Below are positions 1 through 12,383 of a stretch of DNA of 64,000 nucleotides, in pieces. The notes beneath the pieces are model-generated. The model worked only from the letters and a program-made list of their open reading frames with translations. It was not told where the DNA came from and did no database searches. How positions within the stretch are numbered: position 1 is the first letter of the stretch; the number at the start of each line of letters is the position of its first letter. The position numbers and the translations under genes were made by a program. This stretch comes from Unio delphinus. Its lineage: Eukaryota; Mollusca; Bivalvia; Unionida; Unionidae. Location of the stretch: NCBI GenBank assembly GCA_029339505.1, contig JAQISU010000118.1, forward strand, positions 5,993,501 through 6,057,500, in the 5' to 3' direction.

Positions 1-300
1 ATTACTCAGAGACTCCCACAAAGAAAAAGAAAAGAAAGGAACAGAAACTAAGAACATTATCAACAAATATATAATTACCTTATGGAGTCAGTGTTTTGGT
101 TCACATGTATATGCACTCCTGTATTAATCATGTAGGAATATGATACGACATTCACATTTTCATATAAAAGCTCATTTGAAAACGAAATGAACGCAGAACG
201 TAAATTTCCGTTTGACAAATATTATCAATGAAACCCCAAAACAACCGGACAATAAATTGTTCCAGGTAATCTCTTGCTCTATTTCGACTAAAATCCACCG

Positions 301-391
301 TGCGTGTGTGTGTCTGTGTGTAAGTGTGTGTGTGTGTGTAAGTGTGTGTATGTGTGTCTGTCTGTCTGTGTGTGTGTGTGTGTGTGTGTGG
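301..391. repeat. (TG)n microsatellite, imperfect
   Basis: A run of TG dinucleotides interrupted by TC and TAAG steps. It produces histidine/threonine or cysteine/valine open frames on both strands, which are not genes. Confidence 0.9.
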
Positions 392-555
392 TGGCACACA
401 CGATATAAAGAGAAGGACGGGCTTGCAGAAGAGATAAACTACAAAGATGGATAAATAAATAATCAATGGATGAAGTGATTAATTAACCGTAGTTTAATGA
501 CACATCAGGAGACTAAAAGATTAAACTTATATTGTGTTGAAGACACTTAAGTATT

Positions 556-665
556 ATTTGACCAAAGACACACGTTGGCAGCATACCGGTCTGGTTTGGA
601 CAGGACTCGAACCCATACACTTCTGGTCCAAAGGCCGGTAACCCTAATAAGTGAGTCACCTTTGT
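556..665 (-). mobile_element. tRNA-related SINE remnant (candidate)
   Basis: On the minus strand the segment contains GGGTTCGAGTCCTGTCC, a good RNA polymerase III B-box, about 45 bases after TGACTCACTTATTAGGGTTA, which may be a decayed A-box. No foldable tRNA is apparent. It could be the head of a SINE different from the two families seen later. Confidence 0.4.
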
Positions 666-1289
666 AGTAAAAATTGTCACGTGAGAGCATACGATGAGTA
701 CTATCTTAACAAGGGTTAACAAAAAAATCTAGAGCCAAAAGGGAAATGGTAATAATGTAATAGACTGTGTTCGTTTAAGTGAAAATAGGTGGTGTGCAAC
801 TTAAATGAATATGACATGGTAGGTTTATCACGTGTGATAAATCTTCTAGGGTTAGAAATGCTGACATTGACAGATGTTTTACATGTTGAGTGAGAAATGG
901 AAATGAAAGATTCCCACTAAATTTAGATAACTGGACTTCTGATGTCCGTAGATTTTACATCATGGGCGATTCTAAGGACAAGGTAAAACTAAAATCAGTC
1001 CACTATCGTATGGTAAACGTATGTTCACATGGTTCACATGATTGGTCATTACAGAGGCAAGTAGAAAAGTTGTAATTTAGTTGCAGTTGTTGCTGTCAAG
1101 TTATTATTTAGTCACACCTCTACGATATACAACTACAGTGATGTTTAGTAATTAGCGTTTTTTAAAATTGTATACCAACTCATATGCCGAGCTTATTTAC
1201 ATTTTGATATAGTGCAATCAAAGCGTCCTGTCGACTAGGATGCTGAATATAAATCCCACCGTTATCAATTACAATATGCATTATATATT

Positions 1290-1530
1290 AATATTGCAAC
1301 AGCATATATTTTAGCACAGAAACTCTTTTTCTGTCCCAGTAGCACATACTATAGTAAAGAAAACCTGACATGGAGTGCAGTTGTGTACTCTATAGAACAA
1401 CATCTATTATGTTGTAGCTGTAGTACACACTATGGTGAAGAAAGGATTTTACTGTAACAATAGCACATATTTTAGTCCGGAAACTGCCCTTTACTGTTCC
1501 AGCAAATACAATTTAAATGCAGTAGCATTT
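1290..1530. repeat. Degenerate ~60-bp tandem repeat
   Basis: About four diverged units share AGCACATACTATAGTAAAGA-like cores (near 1341, 1418, 1464). Divergence is high, so copy number is approximate. Confidence 0.5.
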
Positions 1531-1669
1531 TGGTGAATAATATTAATAATATTAATTTTTAATCGAGAGACTGAGTTTAATGTTGCATCAATGCATAATC
1601 AAGGAACAAGGATGACAACAAGATATAAATAAAGCAAGATCTTATAACCGTTCTCAAATTGTCTTATTA

Positions 1670-2129
1670 CCAGTTTACTATTGCAATGGGATACACGTTA
1701 GTCAACAAATTGACTTATGTTGTTCCAATGGTTTACCTGTTAGTGAAAAGAGACTGACTATAACTACTACAGTAGCAACATTTTTACTATTGCAATGGCA
1801 TATAACTTAATGCATAATATAGCATTTACTGTTGCAATGGCATATAACTTAATGCATAATATAGCATTTACTGTTGCAATGGCATATAACTTAATGCATA
1901 ATATAGCATTTACTGTTGCAATAGCATATAACTTAATGCATAATATAGCATTTACTATTGCAATGGCATATAACTTAATGCATAATATAGCATTTACTAT
2001 TGCAATGGCATATAACCTAATGCATAATATAACATTTACTGTTGCAATGGCATATAACTTAATGCATAATATAGCATTTATTGTTGCAATGACATATAAC
2101 TTAATGTATAATATAGCATTTATTGTTGC

Positions 2130-2130
<1 letters not shown>
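1670..2130. repeat. 42-bp minisatellite, left block
   Basis: About eight near-identical 42-bp units occupy 1784-2130, with core CATATAACTTAATGCATAAT. Two diverged units at 1670-1783 form a decayed left edge. The unit is 14 codons long, so both strands stay open for over 130 codons; I treat those frames as artefacts. The same array resumes at 2661, so a LINE insertion split it. Confidence 0.93.
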
Positions 2131-2179
<49 letters not shown>

Positions 2180-2660
2180 CTTTATTTAAAGAGGGTAACA
2201 CAATTAGCTAAGAACTAATCTACCTTGAGGCCCTCATACAAGGAATTTATTTAATTCCACAGCATCTCAGAAGCCACTGGATATATTGGGTTTGGAAGGT
2301 GGAAATAGAGTGGGCATTTCTAATCTCAACTGGAATACTATTCCAGAGCAAAGTTCCAGAGTATTGGAAACTTTTCTTAAATAATTCCTTATTTGGTTTG
2401 GGAATTTTATACTGTTTTGTAGATATTGATCGCAGGTTGGGTGTATTACCAGGTAGCTTATACTGGAATAGGGATTGTAAATATTCAGGAGCACTATTAT
2501 TGGATATCCTGTACATTAATTTGGCTTTTCTTAAACATATTCGGTCTTTAATAGGTAATATTTTTAACTTACCAGCTAAATTTTCCTTGCTTTCTTTCTG
2601 GTTTGATATTAGCCTTAATGCTCTTTTCTGAATTTTTTCCAACTTTGATATGTTTTTATC
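2131..2660 (-). mobile_element. 3' fragment of a CR1/Jockey-group LINE
   Basis: A minus-strand open frame at 2642-2247 (131 codons) matches the region after the reverse transcriptase in CR1/Jockey-type elements: LPIKDRICLRKAKLMYRISN, then APEYL, then LLWNSIPVEIRN, ending at a natural stop. The 3' untranslated part contains AATAAA and finishes in an (ATT)n tail (plus-strand 2131-2176). There is no catalytic RT domain, so it is a 5'-truncated dead copy. It lies inside the 42-bp minisatellite. Confidence 0.85.
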
Positions 2661-3304
2661 ATTTGAATTACAATGGCATATACCTTAATGCATAATATAG
2701 CATTTACTATTGCAATGACATATAACCTAATGCATAATATAGCATTTACTATTGCAATGTCATATAACATAATGCATAAAAAAGCATTTACTGTTGCAAT
2801 GGCATATAACTTAATGCATAATATAGAATTTATTGTTGCAATAGCATATAACCTAATGCATAATATAGCATTTACTATTGCAATGGCATATAACTTAATG
2901 CATAATACAGCATTTATTGTTGCAATGGCATATAACCTAATGCATAATATAGCATTTACTATTGCAATGGCATATAACTTAATGCATAATACAGCATTTA
3001 TTGTTGCAATGACATATAACCTAATGCATAATAAAGCATTTATTGTTGCAATAGCATATAACTTAATGCATAATATAGCATTTACTATTGCAATGGCATA
3101 TAACTTAATGCATAATACAGCATTTATTGTTGCAATGGCATATAACCTAATGCATAATATAGCATTTACTATTGCAATGGCATATAACTTAATGCATAAT
3201 ATAGCATTTACTATTGCAATGGCATATAACTTAATGCATAATATAGCATTTACTATTGCAATGGCATATAACTTAATGCATAATATATCATTTACTGTTT
3301 CAGC
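2661..3304. repeat. 42-bp minisatellite, right block
   Basis: About 15 units of the same 42-bp repeat as at 1784-2130 continue to 3304. Frequent variants are AATACAGCATTTATTG and AATAAAGCATTT. The 212-codon open frame across it is a by-product of the unit length. Confidence 0.93.
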
Positions 3305-3847
3305 TGGATAGCAAATAAATTCGTGTTAGACGGTAGATGTCTAAATGTTAGATAGAAGTTTGCTGGGTAGTAGATAGTTTGATATCCGGATGTTGGACAC
3401 TCTTCAAGGCGTATTAGTGATATGGTGTAGGTACTATGTAGTAAATCACTGGATACTAGATTATACATAACTTGGCCATATTAAATTTCCATAAAGTACC
3501 ACAAACAATCCCATAAAACCATGTATAATATTGTTTTTTTTCTTTGTTTCCTGTTTAAATAAGAAAAAGACCACAAAAAAAGAGAAATGAAAATTTACAT
3601 TTAATCCCAACATAGATTTCCCTGTAGATGATTTCCTTAACAGAGATTATGTTCGTTTTTTATTTCAATACCAGGATCTATTATGTTAAAATCCCATAAA
3701 ATAATGATGACATACGACTATACAATTAATCAAAACAATGATCGCGTCAGACTCAAAAATGTATGAAATAAAACTGACCACAATCTGAAAGAAGACAAAC
3801 GTTTAAGATAGGAAAAATGACGAAAATGAAGACCAATAAAACACAAT

Positions 3848-3895
<48 letters not shown>

Positions 3896-4013
3896 TGCAC
3901 ACTATTTGTAATTCATAGGAATACTTAAGTTTTTTTTTTAAAACCATCATGTATTATTAATCTAAGGTTAAAAAAAATATCGTATAAATCTGTCTTTGTT
4001 CATGGGGGAAGTG
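3305..4013. other. AT-rich intergenic stretch
   Basis: No gene or element recognised apart from the GT run at 3853-3891. Confidence 0.6.
3853..3891. repeat. (GT)n microsatellite
   Basis: About 19 uninterrupted GT units. Confidence 0.95.

Positions 4014-4088
<75 letters not shown>
4014..4088. repeat. (CA)n(TA)n compound microsatellite
   Basis: About 19 CA units pass directly into about 18 TA units. The same order occurs at 52,857-52,930. Confidence 0.95.
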
Positions 4089-4091
<3 letters not shown>

Positions 4092-4158
4092 GCTTGTCAG
4101 CTTTTAAACAAAATATTTTTCATTACAAAAAGCATTGCAAGGGTTGGCCTGAATCATA

Positions 4159-4160
4159 GG

Positions 4161-4217
<57 letters not shown>

Positions 4218-4243
4218 GTAATAATAATGATAACAACAACAAC

Positions 4244-4332
<89 letters not shown>

Positions 4333-4625
4333 AGACTTTGTATAGCGCCTAATCTTTAGAAGCTCTAAGCGCTTTACACTATCAATAATGATATGACTAC
4401 ACTACAGAAAAACAAATGACAAAAACATTGAAATTGGAAAACATAAAAACATACTGAAAACATATAAGATACAAAACATGATTAGGTCGCTAAGTTTGTC
4501 CCTGCAGTCGAAACAGGTGAGTCATAAGAGCACACTTAACAGGGACCATTGTGTCTTTGTGTCTAATTTCAATGGGCAATTCGTTCCACGTCGCCTGGCC
4601 TGGTTTGAAAACGAACGTTGATAAT
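4159..4625 (-). mobile_element. 3' end of a CR1/L2-type LINE with (ATT)n tail
   Basis: Read on the minus strand, 4625-4515 gives about 35 intact codons (WNELPIEIRHKDT, then KCALMTHLFRLQGQT, then TAG). This is followed by a 3' UTR containing GCGCTTAGAGCTTC and by a long ATT/ATA tail at plus 4159-4330. The other copy at 28,860-29,929 has the same C-terminus, stop codon and UTR motif, which identifies a shared family. This copy is heavily 5'-truncated. Confidence 0.85.
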
Positions 4626-5002
4626 GGGATGATAAGGAATATATTTTTATTTATATTATTATTATCCCGTATTTAAATCCTAACTGGTGCGGTCAGTATA
4701 TACATGGGTGACCCAATACTCGGTGTATTTCCAGCAGTTTATTTCCCGTTATTCACAAAGAAATACAAAATGTTCAGTTCTGTGAGATGATACTTTCTGT
4801 TCATCGTCACGTTTCAAATTCTTTTAAAAATAATGTTCTCTCGTCGGAATAAATATCAACTTGAGACCCATAATGTTAAAGGTGTGAACATTGTATTACC
4901 ATTTGAAGTCCACTTTCTCATTCTATGTCCTATAGATATATCGCAATCTTAATTAGACTTCTGTTATAAGGGTCTTTTGGATTTTTAAAAACAATATGAA
5001 AT

Positions 5003-5075
<73 letters not shown>

Positions 5076-5085
5076 CACACACACA

Positions 5086-5124
<39 letters not shown>

Positions 5125-6254
5125 TAGGGTGTTTCTTAATATGTTTGTTTCATTCTTATACTTTTAAACCAGAGTTTAGTTTGGCTATTCTGAAAATACT
5201 TGTTGCATTTATCAAAATGTTCAATAATTCATAGCTTACTCTAAAATCTCACCATCTGAACAACACATTTTTTTATATTACCAGAACAATCTTATCTTGA
5301 TTTCGAAGTCGCTGGTTTGAAAATATATCCAAAGCTAAATCTCGAAAATATTACTTTGCACTGTTTGTCTCCAGATTCACAACCTTACAACCAGACAAAA
5401 AGTGTTAACTTAGTAACATTGTCTAAACTGATTTGTGTCATATTATATAAGAATCAGTATCAGATTGTTTAAAAAGATTTAAAGTTTAAAAAGTTTTAAA
5501 ATTTTGTTTAACACCTACATCATAGAATCTGACTCGTATGAATTAAGGTCGTTATTCAATATAGTTTCTTTTTTTACAGTGTACTGCAAAAGCTGAAGTA
5601 AGTTTGAATTTGTTTTTTTTTTAAAATAGTAAAAATTACCTACTGGGATATCTTAAATTTGTCATTTATACTGTCTCCACAATCACCCATTATGTAAAAT
5701 CTATCGACAGATTGTTTTAATATAAGATTTCATCGTTTCGATGAATACCTGGACCAAAAATGGTTGCCTGAAGTTAATGTTATTATTGTCCCTATAATCA
5801 TCCATAAATGCAACCTATGTATTTTGCGTGCTGACATTTTTCAGCAATTGAGAACAATGATTCTGCCAACCTGACTATTGTCATGTTTCGCCTATCTGAT
5901 TTTTATTTATTACCATTAGAGTTCATAAAGTTCAAGACCTAACCGTGTTTACAAACTTCGAATCTTCTCGAAGCGAACTTGTTTACAATTTGGTTGAAAA
6001 ATACATCGGAAATTAAGGTTTGTCAGAAATTCTTTTGTGTCTTAGATCGAGTGAAATCAATACATATGGGACTTGGTAAACAAGTATTCAATTCTAATTA
6101 ATAATTTTTATTTGGGAATCTATGGTAAGAACTTAATTAATGGGTTCAGCTTTAATTTTGATGAGTTTTTTATTTAAATTATTCATTGGAATTACAATGT
6201 GGTCAGTGACCTTTTGACTAAAACAACACTTCCAATACAGTTGGTACACCAACC
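4626..6254. other. Intergenic, no gene recognised
   Basis: AT-rich sequence with only the CT/CA microsatellite at 5008-5122 standing out. Confidence 0.55.
5008..5122. repeat. (CT)n(CA)n compound microsatellite
   Basis: About 32 CT units, a short GACC spacer, then about 22 CA units with one AA interruption. Confidence 0.95.
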
Positions 6255-6751
6255 CATTCAGGACTGTTGTTACATCAGCACATTCACGATTATTATAATC
6301 ATTTGAACATTCTGTACATTTGGAGTTATGAACCTTTAGGAATGTTTGGGATTTACTGTGTCTTTAAATTGTTCACTTTGTGTTCTATGGAAATAAATTA
6401 TTTGTTGAAATTTGCAAAACGTCTTGGTTTCAATTGTTTATTTTACTTAGTTGAAGACCGGAAATTGGGGGCCCGTCTGGCATATGAATTTCGTTTACAT
6501 ATTTCAGAGATTTGAAGAATAGTCTATCAAAGTTAAATCAGAATTGCCATTGCCCCTGGTGGAGATTTTCAATTTCAAGCGTTTACAAATATTGTTTTGA
6601 AGCCAGTAAGCATTCGCAATATCATAGAAAGTCGAAAACGTTGTTATAAATCCAAGCTAGCTAGGATTAGTCTTTAATCAAGGAAAAAAACAAGAGATTT
6701 TTTTTAGAGTCAGTATGTGTTAAGAAAGGAACTTTTGGAAGAAAATGCTTT

Positions 6752-6824
<73 letters not shown>

Positions 6825-7155
6825 CGGAAAGAGGTTAGGCATTTATAAATGATTGTGAAATAGATACAACAGAGAAAGAAAAAGAGGAAAGTAAACATAT
6901 TATCAATCAGCACATTCAACTATATTAGTATCTCGACACATTCGAAATATTTCAAGAGTATTAAAATTCTTTTGGAACATTGTACATTTTGAACTCGTGA
7001 TTTACATTTAGGATTTTCTGGGCATTAATTCACAATATTGTGGGATTGTTTAAAAATTGTTTAAGTATATTGTATGGAAAGAAACGGTTTTTGTTTTGAA
7101 TTTTACAAAACGGTTTGGCTTCGCTTCTTTCTGCTATTTAGTTTAAGACCATAGT
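6255..7155. repeat. Diverged tandem duplication, two ~230-bp copies
   Basis: The segment near 6265-6465 (ATCAGCACATTCA, GAACATTCTGTACATTT, TTTACAAAACG-like text, then TAGTTGAAGACC) recurs near 6907-7150 with the same words in the same order but many substitutions. It looks like an old segmental duplication or two copies of one unknown element. I see no coding content. Confidence 0.5.
6754..6821. repeat. (GA)n microsatellite
   Basis: About 34 GA units without interruption. Confidence 0.95.
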
Positions 7156-8122
7156 CTATTAACACTGTTCTATTGACCCCAATACCCCAACTTCTCTGAA
7201 GAACACAAGGATTTGGCAGTAAGGCTAGATAAAATTCTTTAGTTAACTTACTGTCTGTTCCAAATCCATGACATTGAATTTTTTCAAGGTCAACAAAGCA
7301 TCAGGCTGAAAGTAAGGCGGCAAAAACTGACACCTAAATTGAAATTTAAACAAATATCAATGTGATGTAAGCCAAAGAAAGAGTGACTGTCATTTACGCA
7401 CCATTTTTCCATTTTATCAGATATTAAATTTCTCTTTTAAAAAAATCGTCAAAACATCTCACATTGTCAATATTTCTAACAGCGACTCATCCCGCATGAT
7501 CAAGGTACTATAGAAGTCACATATTCTCGCCAAAACAAGCATAAAGTAACCATTCGTGACAAGGCAAACTGATTCAATGCAATAATTCATTAATCAACTT
7601 TCAGAGAAAACGTTCCTTCATATACACTTAAAGAAGGCGGCCTTGTATTCAATTTCCATTTGGCAATGCAATTGTTTTCAACAGGACTTTCCTTATTCCT
7701 CTGCCATTGTTTACAATAGGACTTCCCTTATCTCTCAAGTGGTGTATTATGGCAGTCACATGGGCTCATTTATGAACCAAAATCAAATGAAGAAAAAGTG
7801 CAGCTATTTTACATCCGACTCTGTCTAGGTGTTGTAGGACAATATATTATCAATCTTGTTATTTTTTGTCATTGCATCTTCATGTGACAGTCATTATAAC
7901 ATATTTTAAATGCAAAATGTGTTAATTATGTGTAATATCAATTAAGATAGGTTTGTGGAATATAATTGTCCCACTTCCGTAGTTACTGATGATGTTCATC
8001 GATGTCATTGAATGTATAGTATAATGATGACCCCAAAAGCGATATCACATACAGAAAAAATCCTCCATCATCGATCAAGAAATTGTTCAGAAAATATTAA
8101 TTCAGCATTAGGGATGAATGAT

Positions 8123-8154
<32 letters not shown>

Positions 8155-8252
8155 ACAGCAGACAGTTCAGCTGTGCAATTGAGCAGGTTATAAGAAACTT
8201 ATATCTAGTGACTTGTAAATATAATAATGTGTAAATATATAGATATATATAT
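7156..8252. other. Intergenic, no gene recognised
   Basis: Unstructured AT-rich sequence. The only clear feature is a (CA)n run at 8124-8152. Confidence 0.55.
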
Positions 8253-8290
8253 TTTCTCTTGTGAAGGATAAATTACAATGTGTGATTTAG

Positions 8291-8358
<68 letters not shown>

Positions 8359-8396
8359 CTAAATCACACATTGTAATTTATCCTTCACAAGAGAAA
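8253..8396. repeat. Perfect 144-bp palindrome with (TA)n core
   Basis: The left arm begins TTTCTCTTGTGAAGGATAAA and the right arm ends with its exact reverse complement at 8396. The arms are about 41 bp, followed by a (TA)n centre that is self-complementary. I found no mismatch comparing the arms base by base. It could extrude a cruciform or be a snap-back transposon. An assembly or replication fold-back is also possible. Confidence 0.92.
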
Positions 8397-9649
8397 GAAA
8401 TGTTTTTCTCGATACCATTGACATGTGTCAACAGAAAAACAAGATTATAAATTAATCGTGCCAACTAATTTTCATGAGAAGATATTTTTGAACCATTATT
8501 AATTTTAAACCGGTTCATTTAAGCGAAATTTTGAATACAGTGAGCAATCGAGGCATTACGATCCATAGTGCAGAAAAGCATGCCCAGGCAATTTCAAGTT
8601 TTAGGAAAAATTCTTTGATGGATTAAATGATTTCTTAATTGATAAAAGGCTCTGAATCTGTTTAATTCACAGACAAACCACTTCAGTTGATCCTGCCTGT
8701 TCTCGCCAGGCTTCGAGTTAGCGCCATTCTGGTCATGTGATGTCACTTCAATAAATTTTCACTAAATGAAAACGGTAATATTATCTGCTAGGTGAAAAGT
8801 GATACATAAAGGCATCCATTACGAGGAAGACAATATGGGGCTAGCCACTTTGAAGGATAACAAAATGTTCTTTTTTAGGGCAGTGATCCCCAACGCGATG
8901 CTCGCCTGGGGCCATATCTTGTTTGGGTACCTATGTTTTAGGCTCCTAACTTTAGTAATCAAAGTTATATGTTTTTACTGAAAGAAGTTGAATTAAATAA
9001 CGAAGGCGGTAATATGAGTAAGGAACATGTATGAAGATTATAAACTCGCAAGGTACGCCAACGCTATACGTAAGCAAAGACACACCAGAGTTTGTAAATA
9101 GTAGTGGTTCGTGCCCGCTAGTCTCTCATATACGTTCAAACGTGTACATAGAATCAACACGGTTAAGGACGTCTGATTTACAGTATAGAAAGGCTCTCAG
9201 CATATGTCTGGGGTGTATAGCGTAAATCATCGGCAAATGATTTTTAAAGTATGGAAATAAAATATATTGTGCTTGACAAACATCTCCAAGATTATAATTT
9301 CAATTTATTTTCGACCTTTTCGTATCTCCACCATTCATTTCTACTGCTGGTTGTCACACCTGAGTGGCCGAGTTAACAGATGGTATTACAAGTGAATAAT
9401 CCCCCAGTGAGCGCAGGTAAAAAGCAAAAGTTGAGACGAATATTATCTACAGTTAATAAGTAAAATGTAGGACGAATATTATGTACAGAGAATCAAAGAT
9501 ATTCCCGTTTGTTTTGTCAGTCATTGCTTTCATGGTGGGCACCAGCTCTTATACCCTCCTAACCATGCACACATCAGCAAACGTGTATTTATACAGTTGC
9601 TGGTATAGAAGACATTCGTTTGTAGCAGACACACATGCATATCAACCCA
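8397..9649. other. Intergenic, no gene recognised
   Basis: Several 60-64 codon open frames occur but none has a recognisable domain, splice context or compositional support. Confidence 0.5.
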
Positions 9650-9768
9650 GTAATTCTCATTTCAGAACATAGTCACTCAGTAATTCTCATTTAAGAACAT
9701 AGTCACTCAGTAATTCTCATTTAAGAACATAGTCACTCAGTAATTCTCATTTAAGAACATAGACACTC
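9650..9768. repeat. 30-bp tandem repeat, ~4 copies
   Basis: Four units with core TAATTCTCATTTAAGAACAT, nearly identical. Confidence 0.9.
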
Positions 9769-9919
9769 AGTTTTTGCAACGACCAATATCAAGATATAAG
9801 GAGGTTTTTATGGAGAAATGCAAACATACCTAACAGAGCAAAAAGTGCTACCAGGGTTCGAACCTCAGCAGAACACGAATACAATTGATCTAACTCGTAT
9901 GATACTATACTAATCTCCT

Positions 9920-9926
<7 letters not shown>

Positions 9927-9998
<72 letters not shown>
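9927..9998. repeat. (CT)n microsatellite
   Basis: About 36 CT units. Confidence 0.95.
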
Positions 9999-10002
<4 letters not shown>

Positions 10003-10299
10003 ACATACTGAATTTTGAAGATGAAAGGTTACGCCTATACGACAGCTCTTCAATTACGTTTACTACAAATGACATTACATGCCTTCATGCAACGAGGTCA
10101 TACAAGTATTTAGATAAACGGAAATGTTTGCTTTTTATTTTTTAGAGTTGCACAGAAGGTCAAATCTCATAACCTATAATTTTTCATGAAGTCTAATATT
10201 GGGAGCAAAACGAATTCCAGTCGCTGATCACTTAAGTGAAAGGAAGTACGTGGCTGTATCCAGCTAATAGTGTTTTCTTATTAACTTACACTTGTAGCC

Positions 10300-10690
10300 C
10301 CTCGTTGCCGATTCTGAGAGAATGAAGAAGCTCTCAGATGAATCTCTGAATAATCCGCTCAAGATATTGTATTCTTCGATTATTGTACCACGCATTCGAA
10401 TGCAGCAGACAAGTGCGTGTAAATGATTTTCAGCCTATCCTTATATGCCTGTCCTTTCTGGTCTTTAACAAACTTTGTTGCTTTCCTGTATACTCCCTCT
10501 AAGACACGCGCATCTATCTTAAATCTAGACGAGCAGACTTTGTTCCCATATTGTAGGATTGGTCTGATTATTGCCGTACACAGCTTTGATCATGTGTCCC
10601 CATCAAGTTGTTTGGAATGTTCTTGATCACTCCCCAAGCACTATTAGTTTTCGTAAGCGCTGCAGTCGCCTAAGAAACCTCAAACTGTAA
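10300..10690 (-). mobile_element. LINE relic, region after reverse transcriptase
   Basis: On the minus strand, about 10,590-10,435 reads CTAIIRPILQYGNKVCSSRF, then RVLEGVYRKATKFVKDQKG and AYKDRLK. After a frame change it reads RGTIIEEYNILSGL and FFILSESATRGYK. These are hallmark phrases of the C-terminal part of Jockey/CR1-type ORF2 (the RATKLV...L..RR.RGDLIEVYK region). Frame changes and stops show it is dead. Confidence 0.75.
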
Positions 10691-10773
10691 AAAAAAAAAC
10701 AAGTTTTGGATCCGATAAGTTTTCAGTATAATGAGGTTTTGCAGATGTAATATATACTTTTCCAAGCTCGTAT

Positions 10774-10777
<4 letters not shown>

Positions 10778-10826
<49 letters not shown>
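10778..10826. repeat. (GA)n microsatellite
   Basis: About 24 GA units ending in GGGG. Confidence 0.95.
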
Positions 10827-10831
<5 letters not shown>

Positions 10832-11597
10832 TTATGAAAGCAGCAGTGACTGAATATTAGAGTGTATATAAAAGTGCACAAATTATAAATTATAGTTTTG
10901 GTTGCCCTGTAATGAAGAACTGGAAAAGCATTATATGTTCCTATAAAAAAATCACAAGAAATGAATTTTATCCACATAGAAATAAATTCCTTTTCAAAAG
11001 AAATATTTGATGAATGAAATACTTTTCATCGTTTACAAAACAATTAATTAGAATTGTGAATGATACTCCGCAGTATATAAATGCTTGAATAATTCATAAT
11101 GGTCCCAAATCAAGAGCCAGGTGAAGAACACGAGGGGCGTTGTCTATTTTTTTCTTACATATTTATTTTATTAAGATAGCTTTTGTTAACGATTCCTTCT
11201 TGTACCGTAGCTACATAAAGCTTATCATTTGCAATCGCGTTTTTTTGGGAGGTGGTGTACTTGTAAACGATTTAAAACAGTGACACTGGTGCAAGGACAT
11301 ATTGTCTATTGTTAGTCCAAATATGTGTGGTTGCGCGTGACAAGTAATGTTTAAACCTAACATGTCCGGATATTTGTTTCAGAGATCAGAACAGTACTTG
11401 CTAACCGTAAGCAATCTGTTTCAGCGTATGTCAGGAATTTTGGAGCAAAAAACATATTGCCAGCTTTTAACACAGCTGGTTTAATGATAGTTAAGCGTAA
11501 AATTCGATTATAGGATCGAAATTTCCTATGATATTCGTGGATAAGGCATTTCAGTTTACTGGAAAATAGATTACAATATTAAAGAAGGACCAAAGAA
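10827..11597. other. Intergenic, no gene recognised
   Basis: No coding, RNA or repeat signal I can support. Confidence 0.55.
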
Positions 11598-11705
11598 AAT
11601 CGGTATACTAAGGTTTCGGTATATAAGGTACAGTATCAAAAGATGCAATCGGTATACTAAGGTTTCGGTATATAAGGTACAGTATCAATGGTTGCAATCG
11701 GTATA
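11598..11705. repeat. 49-bp direct repeat, two copies
   Basis: Two adjacent units share CGGTATACTAAGGTTTCGGT and GTACAGTATCAA. A partial third start follows. Confidence 0.9.
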
Positions 11706-11832
11706 CAAGTGCATCATCTTTAGAGTAAGCTAAATCTCAGCTAACGTACTCTTTACTCTTACATTTTATTGATGTCGCAGTAGAGTGCTCAATACTGACC
11801 AGGAGGTTCTATTCTTATGCTGATGTATGAAG

Positions 11833-12383
11833 TAATCTTGTGTCAGGTTTGCCCGTCACCCCTGCCTAATCTTGTGTCAGTCAGGTTTGCCCGTCACCCC
11901 TATTTAATCTTCTATCAGTCAGGTATCCCCGTCACCCCTGCCTAATCTTGTGTCAATTAGGTTTGCTCGTCACCCTTACCTAATCTTGTGTCAGTCAGGT
12001 TTGCCCGTCACCCCTGCCTAAGCTTGTGTCAATCAGGTTTGTCCGTCACCCCAACCTAATCTTGTGTCAGTCAGGTTTGCCAATCACCTCTACCTAATCT
12101 TGTGTCAGTCAGATTTGTCAGTCACACTTGCATAATCTTGTATCAGTCAGGTTTGCCGGTCATCCTTGCCTAATCTAGTGTCAGTCAGGTTTACCCGTCA
12201 CCCCTGCCTAATTTTGTGTCAGTCAGGTTTGCCAGTCACCCCTACCTAATCTTGTGTCAGTCAGGTTTGCCGATCATCCTTGCCTAATCTTGTGTCAGTC
12301 AGGTTTGCCCGTCACCTCTACCTAATCTTGTGTCAGTCAGATTTGCCGATCATCCTTGCCTAATCTTGTGTCAGTCAGGTTTG
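11833..12383. repeat. 38-bp minisatellite, ~14 copies
   Basis: Units share CTTGTGTCAGTCAGGTTTGC followed by CCGTCACCCC and TGCCTAAT. Units differ by several substitutions each. The array is more GC-rich than its surroundings and all units point the same way. Confidence 0.93.

Larger units (their letters stand above)
1..1285. other. Intergenic, AT-rich, no gene recognised
   Basis: Apart from the TG run and the tRNA-like fragment listed separately, I see no coding signature. The open frames here are short and have no recognisable domain. Confidence 0.6.

Noticed and set aside
2131..2660. Target-site duplication of the LINE in the 42-bp array
   Set aside because: Only a few bases (CAAT) are shared at the two junctions, which could be chance within the repeat.
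1795..3311. Repeat proteins of 138-212 residues
   Set aside because: They are translations of a 42-bp minisatellite, open on both strands because the unit is 14 stop-free codons; no start context or splice support.
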